The notes beneath the pieces are model-generated. The model saw nothing but the letters and a program-made list of their open reading frames with translations, made no database searches and was not told where the DNA came from. DNA of 32,482 bases. Origin: an uncultured Acidimicrobiales bacterium. GTDB taxonomy: Bacteria > Actinomycetota > Acidimicrobiia > Acidimicrobiales > Aldehydirespiratoraceae. Made by a program: the position numbers and the translations under genes. Below are positions 8,793 to 14,924 of the stretch, piece by piece; position 1 is the stretch's first letter, and each line of letters opens with the position of its first letter. The stretch spans positions 1 through 32,482 of the forward strand of contig CAJQPN010000021.1 of the NCBI GenBank assembly GCA_905480195.1, in the 5' to 3' direction.

Positions 8793-9573
8793 TTCCTGCG
8801 ATCCCCGACACGCCGCCGTCGAGTCGGATGATCGAACCGGTGATGTAGGAGCCGGCGTCGCTGGCCAGCAGCAACGCAGCGCCGACGATCTCGTGTGGCT
8901 CACCCGCCCGCTGCAACGGCACCGCCGTCTTGAAGTGCTCGAAGACCCCCGGATGCCATGCCTTGCTGATGTCGGTGGCGAACGGGCCGGGCATCAGACA
9001 GTTGACCCGGACCTCGGGTGCGAACGTCTTGGCGAGCCCTGCCGTCAGGTTGTTGATCCCCGCCTTCGCTGCGCCATACGGCAGCTCGGCGGCAGATGGC
9101 GAGACCGACGCGGTCGACGACACATTGATGATCGAGCCGCCACCCGCTCGTTGCATCCGTTCACCGATGAGCGCCGACAGCCGCCACGGCCCGGTGAGGT
9201 TCACGTCGATGACCTTGCGCCAGAGGTCTTCGGTGACCGCACTCGGCGAATCGTAGAGCGGTGACATCCCGGCATTGTTGACGAGCACGTCGACACGACC
9301 GAACCGCTCGTACACCTCGTCGGCCAGCACACCGAGCGCATCCCACTGACCGACGTGACACTGCATCGGGGTGATCGTGCGGCCAGTCACTTCCGCGATT
9401 TCGGCCGCCGCTTGCTCAAGGACGTCGAGCTTTCGACTCGCGATGATGACGTCGGCACCGTGTTGGGCGAACGCCAGCGTCATCTCCCGTCCCAGCCCGC
9501 GTCCCCCGCCGGTGACGAGTGCGATCTTGCCGGTCAGATCGAACGGGCCAGCCGCCGCTCCGGTCTCGGCCAT
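8785..9573 (-). CDS. Short-chain dehydrogenase/reductase (SDR)
   Basis: 262 residues of classical SDR: TGGGRGLG (21-28) for cofactor, NNAG (99-102), Asn125 in DVNLTGP, Ser153, and Y166-GAA-K170 completing the catalytic tetrad. The second strand ends IASRK, with Arg where NADP enzymes often carry a basic residue, so NADP(H) is possible. The start overlaps the stop of the upstream acyl-CoA dehydrogenase (TGATG), and its own end overlaps the kinase start, so all three are read as one unit. By context it may interconvert 4-keto- and 4-hydroxyacyl-CoA (as LvaD does) or oxidise a 3-hydroxyacyl-CoA product. The sequence alone shows only an alcohol/ketone oxidoreductase. Confidence 0.92.
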   Translation of the reverse strand: MAETGAAAGPFDLTGKIALVTGGGRGLGREMTLAFAQHGADVIIASRKLDVLEQAAAEIAEVTGRTITPMQCHVGQWDALGVLADEVYERFGRVDVLVNNAGMSPLYDSPSAVTEDLWRKVIDVNLTGPWRLSALIGERMQRAGGGSIINVSSTASVSPSAAELPYGAAKAGINNLTAGLAKTFAPEVRVNCLMPGPFATDISKAWHPGVFEHFKTAVPLQRAGEPHEIVGAALLLASDAGSYITGSIIRLDGGVSGIAGNG

Positions 9574-10826
9574 CAGACCGGCAGATCGCCCGTGGCCGAC
9601 CGGGTCGTGCCGAAGTCCTTGTAGGCCGCAATGGCGCGTTGTGCGATACGCATCTGATGAATCTCGTCGGCGCCGTCGGCAAACCGGGCCCAGCGGGCCT
9701 GCTGCAACATGTGGGCCAACGGCGTGTCGGTGGAGTACCCCAACGCGCCGTGGACCTGAATGGCCCGGTCGATGATGCGATTGAGGCTGTTGGCAACGAA
9801 GTGTTTCGCCATCGAAACCTCGGACTTGAAGTCGACGTTCTCGCCACGGTGGGCGGCATCGATCTTCGAGGCTGCGTGCAGGACCATCAGCTTCGACTGG
9901 TACAACTCCATCGCCGAGTCAGCAATCATCCATTGCACGCCTTGCTTCTCGGCGAGGATCGAACCATGACTGAACCGGTCGAGGGAACGGCCCACCATCA
10001 TGTCGAGCGCCGTCTCAGCCTGCGCGATCCAGCGCATGCAATGGGCGAGTCGAGCCGGGCCGAGTCGATACTGCCCGAGCAGGTGACCCTGGCCCCTTCC
10101 GCCGAGCATCTGGCGCTCGTGCACGCGCAGATCCTCGATCACGATCTCGCTGTGTCCGGTCGAGCCGTGCATCGTTTCGATCTGGCGGACCTCGGTCCAC
10201 CCCTCCTGCGGGAGATCGATGAGGAACGCGGTGTTGGCGGCCTGGGGCAGATCGGGGTCGTCCTCGGTGCGGGCGATAAGGATCGCAAAGTTGGCCCGGT
10301 GTGCGTTGGAGATGAACCACTTGTGACCGTTGATCACCCACTCTTCGCCGTCCTGATATCCCTTAGTCTGAATCAGCGTGGGGTCCGAACCGGCGACCTC
10401 CGGCTCGGTCATCGCAAAACATGACCATGTGCGGCCCTCGCACAGCGGCCGAAGGTACTTCTCCTTTTGTTCGTCAGTGCCCCAGTGCAAAAGCGTGTGC
10501 ATGTTGCCCTCGTCGGGGGCCTGGCAGTTGAACACCCACGGGCCGTAGCGATTCTTGGCCGCTTCGGCCTGCACCATGGCGAGCTCGACATGGCCGAGCC
10601 CCATTCCACCCCATTCCTCGGGCATGTGCGGCAGCCAGATGCCTGCTTCGTGGGCTTGCTTGCGCATCCCGACCAGAGCATCGAGCCGCTCACGGCCGTC
10701 GAGGCCCGGATGCCCGTCTTCGCCGTCGATTTCTGCACCCTTGGGCGCGATCACGTCAGTGACGAAGGCTCGTACTCGGTCGCGTAGGTCTTCGAGCTCG
10801 GGGGTGAGGGTGAAATCGATTGCCAT
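9573..10826 (-). CDS. Acyl-CoA dehydrogenase, ACAD10/ACAD11 (LvaC) type
   Basis: 417 residues. Signatures match the ACAD10/11 branch and not ordinary beta-oxidation enzymes: VFNCQAPDEGNM, SCFAMTEPEVAGSDPT, INGHKWFISNA, YRLGPARLAHCMR, and a C-terminal FADGADEIH in place of YEGT or GGTNEIQ. In human ACAD11 and Pseudomonas LvaC this branch acts on 4-phosphorylated acyl-CoAs, removing the phosphate to give an enoyl-CoA that enters beta-oxidation. The ATG at 10826 has no Shine-Dalgarno sequence; TAGGTT lies 8 nt upstream. The gene is followed by the overlapping SDR and kinase genes, which would supply its phosphorylated substrate. The family assignment is from remembered motifs, not an alignment. 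Confidence 0.92.
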   Translation of the reverse strand: MAIDFTLTPELEDLRDRVRAFVTDVIAPKGAEIDGEDGHPGLDGRERLDALVGMRKQAHEAGIWLPHMPEEWGGMGLGHVELAMVQAEAAKNRYGPWVFNCQAPDEGNMHTLLHWGTDEQKEKYLRPLCEGRTWSCFAMTEPEVAGSDPTLIQTKGYQDGEEWVINGHKWFISNAHRANFAILIARTEDDPDLPQAANTAFLIDLPQEGWTEVRQIETMHGSTGHSEIVIEDLRVHERQMLGGRGQGHLLGQYRLGPARLAHCMRWIAQAETALDMMVGRSLDRFSHGSILAEKQGVQWMIADSAMELYQSKLMVLHAASKIDAAHRGENVDFKSEVSMAKHFVANSLNRIIDRAIQVHGALGYSTDTPLAHMLQQARWARFADGADEIHQMRIAQRAIAAYKDFGTTRSATGDLPV

Positions 10827-10834
10827 GCCGTGCG

Positions 10835-10840
10835 AACCTA
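10835..10840 (-). promoter_or_regulatory. Candidate -10 element for the ACAD-SDR-kinase operon
   Basis: TAGGTT on the - strand ends 8 nt before the ATG at 10826. There is no Shine-Dalgarno sequence between them. A start site 6-7 nt downstream would leave a leader of one or two bases. It lies in the 43-bp gap after the SMP-30 gene, so it could be an internal promoter. Confidence 0.35.
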
Positions 10841-10869
10841 GTGGGCAGAGACAAATGCTGCGAAGCCCG

Positions 10870-11718
10870 CTACGGAAGCCCGGCGCGAGGCACGTCGACG
10901 TCGACAGCGATGATCTTCGTCAGACCGCGCCCAGCCGTCTCGTCCTTTCCTGAACCCGGTGAGACGAAACCGAACAGGGTCTGTTCATCGGCTCCACCGA
11001 GCATGCACGCGACGGCGGCGCCGTCGACCGGGATCTCGCGGCTGATCGTTCCGTCCTGGTGGAGCCGGACGAAGCGCTCACCGACGAAATCCGAAACCCA
11101 AATTGCACCGTCAGCATCGAGGCAGCAACCATCAGGTGACCCCTCGATCGACGCCCAAGTCCGCGGATCGACCGGATGGCCGCTCTCGTCGAGGGTGAAC
11201 GCGGTGTACCGCCCGCCGAACGTCTCTCCGACGATCAGCGTCGAACCATCCGGGCTGATCACTGATCCGTTCGGGAACGCCAGCGGGTGATCGACCCGGC
11301 GCACCTCGCCCTCGGGCGTGACGTGCGCAAGGTACGCCACTGCGAACTCTGCATGGTTGTCGAGATCGAAGCCGAAGTTTCCGACGTAGGCGTGGCCATC
11401 GGCCGAGACGACGAGATCGTTGCAGTTGGCAGTGGCGATGTCGGAAAGATCTGCATACTCGTTGACAACGCCGTCCGGCGACACGGCCAGGAGCTTTCGG
11501 CTGAGCATCGCCACGACGAGCATGGTGCCGTCGGGCAGCCATCCAAGCCCCGAGGGCTGCTCCCCATCGAGCTGGAGTTCGTTCCGCTCATCACCACCCT
11601 CCGCGCCGATCGAAAACACGGCATGGCGATGAAAGTCCGAGAACCAGAGACGACCGTCGCGCCATCTCGGACCTTCGCCAAAATCGACACCGGTGTGAAT
11701 CACTCTGGGTTCGCTCAT
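10870..11718 (-). CDS. SMP-30/gluconolactonase/LRE family lactonase
   Basis: 282 residues, the usual size for this six-bladed beta-propeller. The metal ligands of regucalcin/SMP-30 are in place: Glu15 (FGEGP), Asn100 (NCND), Asn150 (FPNG) and Asp196 (SPDG). Repeating strands such as GRLWFSDF, GHAYVGNFG and GAIWVSD mark the blades. The family opens sugar and simple gamma- or delta-lactones with a divalent metal. It starts 20 bp after the ftsX stop but has its own TAGGGT hexamer 6 nt before the ATG, so it probably begins a separate transcript. Lying just upstream of the ACAD11-like, SDR and kinase genes, it may produce the 4-hydroxy acid that those enzymes degrade. No signal peptide is visible, so it is cytoplasmic. 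Confidence 0.9.
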   Translation of the reverse strand: MSEPRVIHTGVDFGEGPRWRDGRLWFSDFHRHAVFSIGAEGGDERNELQLDGEQPSGLGWLPDGTMLVVAMLSRKLLAVSPDGVVNEYADLSDIATANCNDLVVSADGHAYVGNFGFDLDNHAEFAVAYLAHVTPEGEVRRVDHPLAFPNGSVISPDGSTLIVGETFGGRYTAFTLDESGHPVDPRTWASIEGSPDGCCLDADGAIWVSDFVGERFVRLHQDGTISREIPVDGAAVACMLGGADEQTLFGFVSPGSGKDETAGRGLTKIIAVDVDVPRAGLP

Positions 11719-11724
11719 GGACGA

Positions 11725-11730
11725 ACCCTA
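11725..11730 (-). promoter_or_regulatory. Candidate -10 element, leaderless SMP-30 gene
   Basis: TAGGGT on the - strand is followed by exactly 6 nt (TCGTCC) and then the ATG at 11718, placing the A of ATG at the expected +1. No Shine-Dalgarno sequence is present, and I see no clear -35 box. The hexamer falls in the 20-bp gap between ftsX and the SMP-30 gene. Confidence 0.5.
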
Positions 11731-11738
11731 CGACAGCG

Positions 11739-12635
11739 CTAGGCGTCCAGGTAGCGGGTGACAGCCACCAAGGAGCCGACGATCGACACGACGATCGCGA
11801 TTGCGAGCACGAGAATGCTCGTGGTGAAGAACTCGTTGTCGCTCACCTGGAAACCGGCGAGCAACTCGAGGCCATCAGGGTCGCTGAACTCCTCGATCAC
11901 ATACCGATCGAACGCCCACAGACCAGCCCACGAAAGCAGCGCACCGGTGACAGCCTGGGCGACACCTTCGAGCATGAACGGAATGCGGATGAACCAGTTG
12001 GTCGCACCCACCACCTTCATGATCTCGATCTCCTGCCCCCGGTTGCGGATGGCAGAGACGATGTTGGTGAGGATCAACAGCGTCGCTGCGCCGAGCAGCA
12101 CAAACGAGCCGATGAACAAGAACAGCCCGGCTCGGTCGGCAAGATCTTGGATACCTCTGATCGTGTCGTTGGCCGACACGACCGTTTTCACGCCCGGCCT
12201 GCCGTCGAACTGACCTGCCAGCTCTTCGACGACATCGGCGTCGGGATCGACCGGGACCACGCGATACGAAGGAGGCATGGCTTCGGGCGTGACAACTTCG
12301 ATCAGCTCCGGGGTATCGGAGAAGATCTCCTTGAATTCTTCGTAGGCGGCGTTCTGGTCGACGTACTCGTAGTCGCGAATCTCGGGGCTGGTGGTGATGG
12401 CATCGAGGATGTTCGCGTTCTGTTCGGGCGTGGCCTCGGGGTTCATCCACACCACGAACTCGATTCCACCCTCCCAGCGCTGCGTGGCGTTGGCGACGGC
12501 GTAGTCGAAGAGGAAGAAGGCCCCGAACATCAGCAACGACACGCCAATCGTGAGGATCGTGGCCGTGCTGAGCAGGATGTTGCGCCAAAGATTGATGCCG
12601 GTTTCGCGCAGGGCGTAGAGGGGTGAGATCGCCAT
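11739..12635 (-). CDS. ftsX: Cell division ABC transporter membrane subunit FtsX
   Basis: 298 residues with the FtsX layout: a short cytoplasmic N-terminus (ALRETGINLWRNILLSTATI), TM1 at about 20-42, an extracytoplasmic domain of about 120 residues (VWMNPEATPEQ through SANDTIRGIQDLA), then three membrane segments including the coupling region SAIRNRGQEIEIMKVVGATNWFIRIPF. It pairs with FtsE; in actinobacteria the complex activates peptidoglycan hydrolases at the division site and does not import a solute. It starts 10 nt after the ftsE stop and is co-transcribed. smpB, which follows ftsX in M. tuberculosis, is replaced here by the SMP-30 gene. Confidence 0.96.
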   Translation of the reverse strand: MAISPLYALRETGINLWRNILLSTATILTIGVSLLMFGAFFLFDYAVANATQRWEGGIEFVVWMNPEATPEQNANILDAITTSPEIRDYEYVDQNAAYEEFKEIFSDTPELIEVVTPEAMPPSYRVVPVDPDADVVEELAGQFDGRPGVKTVVSANDTIRGIQDLADRAGLFLFIGSFVLLGAATLLILTNIVSAIRNRGQEIEIMKVVGATNWFIRIPFMLEGVAQAVTGALLSWAGLWAFDRYVIEEFSDPDGLELLAGFQVSDNEFFTTSILVLAIAIVVSIVGSLVAVTRYLDA

Positions 12636-12645
12636 GGACCGCTCG

Positions 12646-13323
12646 CTACTCGTAGACGCCGCGGGCCTGATCGCGAACGATCGCTCCGCGGTCGAGTTCG
12701 ATCACGCGGCGTCGCATCGTGTCGACGATGCCGCGATCGTGCGTGGCCATTACGACGGTGGTGCCGGTCCGGTTGATCCGGTCGAGCAGCTTCATGATGC
12801 CGACTGATGTCTGTGGGTCGAGGTTGCCGGTCGGCTCATCGGCCAGCAAGATCAGCGGCCGGTTCACGAACGCCCGAGCGATCGACACACGCTGCTGCTC
12901 GCCGCCAGAAAGCTCGCTCGGTCGGCTATCCACCTTCTCGCTGAGCCCGACCAGTTCGAGGATCGCAGGGACCTGCTTCTTGACAACATGGCGAGGCTTG
13001 CCAATCACTTCAAGCGCAAACGCAACATTTTCTGCGACGGTCTTGTTCGGCAGGAGCTTGAAGTCCTGAAAGATGTACCCGATGTTGCGACGAAGGTACG
13101 GAACCTTCCAAGAACCGAGATGAGCAATGTCCTTGCCCGCCACGAAGATCTGGCCGTGCTCCGGGATCTCCTCACGATTGAGCAGGCGAATGAACGTCGA
13201 CTTACCTGACCCGGAGGCGCCGACGAGGAACACGAACTCACTCTTTCCAATGTCAACTGTGGAGTCACGCAAGGCGACGTTGTCGCCCTTATACACCTTC
13301 GTGACGTGCTCGAGTTTGATCAT
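12646..13323 (-). CDS. ftsE: Cell division ATP-binding protein FtsE
   Basis: 225 residues, the typical length. It has a full set of ABC ATPase motifs: Walker [10 protein letters not shown] at 35-43, the Q-loop in IFQDFKLL, signature LSGGEQQR at 138-145, Walker [14 protein letters not shown] with Asp162 and Glu163, and the switch His195 in ATHD. The segment [17 protein letters not shown] is characteristic of FtsE against general LolD-type ATPases. It powers FtsX at the septum. An 86-bp gap separates it from the upstream DUF4440-like gene; a TAGCGT hexamer there could serve as a -10, but no -35 is evident. Confidence 0.97.
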   Translation of the reverse strand: MIKLEHVTKVYKGDNVALRDSTVDIGKSEFVFLVGASGSGKSTFIRLLNREEIPEHGQIFVAGKDIAHLGSWKVPYLRRNIGYIFQDFKLLPNKTVAENVAFALEVIGKPRHVVKKQVPAILELVGLSEKVDSRPSELSGGEQQRVSIARAFVNRPLILLADEPTGNLDPQTSVGIMKLLDRINRTGTTVVMATHDRGIVDTMRRRVIELDRGAIVRDQARGVYE

Positions 13324-13409
13324 GAGAACCCCGTGGACAGCTCGTGCGCCCGGCCGACAGACGCTACCAGTGCAGGGTTTCGAATCTGCGGCATGTCAGT
13401 TCGCCCCAC

Positions 13410-13784
13410 TCAGCTGATGGTCGACGACTGCCACGCTTCGAAACGCCACGACCCGCTGTGCTTGACCCATACCGCCAAATAGCGGAAGTTCAGTTCGATC
13501 GGCTTTCCGTCAAATTCGATGCCGGCGACGGCAACACCGCGCACAATCACCGTGCTGTCGCCAGCCGCATACGCCTCGATGTCGCTGCGATCGAACGACC
13601 GGTACTGGATCGGCCCGTTGCGAACGTGCTCCAGAAACGACTGCTTGGTATCGAGCAGACCCGTCGAGTGCACGTAGACCATTGAGTCGCTGAGCAGACC
13701 GTCGAGCGTTGCGTCGTCCTGCTCGCACAGGGCAAGAACGCGGGCGTCCTCAAGGGCCATCACCATTTGCAGTTCGTCGCTCAT
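13410..13784 (-). CDS. DUF4440/NTF2-like small protein
   Basis: 124 residues with the pattern of a cone-shaped NTF2/SnoaL-like fold: an N-terminal helix MALEDARVLALCEQDDATLDGLLSD, then VYVHSTGLLDTKQSFLEHV and paired strands ending LAVWVKHSGSWRFEAWQSS. Members bind small molecules or act as simple isomerases or dehydratases, and many have no known role. The sequence TAGGAGATACCG directly before the ATG holds a Shine-Dalgarno AGGAG that overlaps the prfB stop codon (TAG), and the gap is 9 nt, so it is co-translated with prfB. Its presence between prfB and ftsE is not part of the common layout. No catalytic residue can be assigned. Confidence 0.85.
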   Translation of the reverse strand: MSDELQMVMALEDARVLALCEQDDATLDGLLSDSMVYVHSTGLLDTKQSFLEHVRNGPIQYRSFDRSDIEAYAAGDSTVIVRGVAVAGIEFDGKPIELNFRYLAVWVKHSGSWRFEAWQSSTIS

Positions 13785-13793
13785 CGGTATCTC

Positions 13794-14906
13794 CTAGGCA
13801 TCGGTCGTCTGGGCGCGGGTCCAGCGCAGCCAGGCTTCCATGAACGGTTCGACGTCGCCCCCCAGCACCGAATCGACCTGCGCCGTCTCGTGCTCGGACC
13901 GCAGATCCTTCACCATCTGGTACGGCTGCATCACATAGCTCCGAATCTGGCTACCAAACCCGACATTTTGCTGCTCGCCGGTGATACCGGCGATCTCTTC
14001 CTCTCGCTTTTTTCGTTCGAGGTCGAGGAGTTTCGCGGCCATCATCTGCATGGCCCGATCCTTATTCTGGTGCTGGCTTCGCTCGTTCTGGCAGGCCGTG
14101 ACCAGTCCGGTCGGGAGGTGAGTGATGCGCACCGCCGAGTCGGTCACGTTGACGTGCTGACCACCAGCGCCAGATGACCGGTAGGTGTCGATCCGGAGGT
14201 CCTTCTCGTCGATCTCGATCTCGTCGGAGACCTCTTCAAAGAACGGGGCGACCTGAACGGCCGAGAACGCGGTCTGGCGCTTTCCTTCGTTGTTGAACGG
14301 CGAGATGCGAACGAGCCGGTGAACGCCGTGCTCCGACTGCATCAACCCATACGCGTGACGACCCTTGAGAATGAACTCGACATTGCTGAGCCCGGCTTCA
14401 GTGCCTTCCGACACTGCGGTGATCTCGACTTCGAAACCGCGCCTGTCAGCCCAGCGGTTGTACATCCGCATCAACATCTCAGCCCAGTCCTGAGCGTCGG
14501 TGCCGCCCTCACCGGACTTGATCTGACAAACGGCATCACCTTCGTCGAACTCGCCGGTGAACAGTGAACGCATCTCGAGCTCGTCCAACACAGCCTCGAC
14601 AGCTGCCGCAGCCTCGGCGATCTCGGGCTCGAGGGATTCATCGCCTTCTTCACGAGCCATCTCGTGGAGCGTGTCGGCGTCGTCGACGTCAGCGGTCAAC
14701 CGCGCGAACAAGTCGAGGTCCTTGTTGACGGCCGAAAGCTCCGACGTGACTTTTCGGGCCTTGTCTTGATCGTCCCAGAGGTCGGGGCGCGACGCTTCGG
14801 CCTCGAGCTGCGGCTGCCGCAATTCGAGTTCGGCAATCCGCAAGTAGCCGGCAGCCTCGGCGAGGCGCCTCCGGATTGCGGCGAGTTGGTCGGTGAAGTC
14901 CTGCAT
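13794..14906 (-). CDS. prfB: Peptide chain release factor 2
   Basis: 370 residues. It recognises UGA and UAA and releases the finished chain at the ribosome. The RF2 tripeptide S202-P-F204 and the catalytic G248-G-Q250 loop (YRSSGAGGQHVNVTDSAVR) are present, plus the N-terminal coiled region. Unlike E. coli prfB there is no in-frame UGA: where E. coli has GYL-CUU-UGA, this gene reads GGC TAC TTG CGG through residues 20-23, so the autoregulatory frameshift is absent. It lies 18 nt after secA without a clear Shine-Dalgarno sequence, so its translation probably depends on secA read-through. The secA-prfB-ftsE-ftsX order is also known from Firmicutes. Confidence 0.97.
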   Translation of the reverse strand: MQDFTDQLAAIRRRLAEAAGYLRIAELELRQPQLEAEASRPDLWDDQDKARKVTSELSAVNKDLDLFARLTADVDDADTLHEMAREEGDESLEPEIAEAAAAVEAVLDELEMRSLFTGEFDEGDAVCQIKSGEGGTDAQDWAEMLMRMYNRWADRRGFEVEITAVSEGTEAGLSNVEFILKGRHAYGLMQSEHGVHRLVRISPFNNEGKRQTAFSAVQVAPFFEEVSDEIEIDEKDLRIDTYRSSGAGGQHVNVTDSAVRITHLPTGLVTACQNERSQHQNKDRAMQMMAAKLLDLERKKREEEIAGITGEQQNVGFGSQIRSYVMQPYQMVKDLRSEHETAQVDSVLGGDVEPFMEAWLRWTRAQTTDA

Positions 14907-14924
14907 GATGTCGGGATGGGCCGG

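Noticed and set aside
8792..8903. N-terminal extension of the kinase gene into the SDR gene
   Set aside because: The added residues are Ser/Arg/Cys-rich frame-shadow sequence, and the ATG at 8792 gives the usual overlap of coupled genes.
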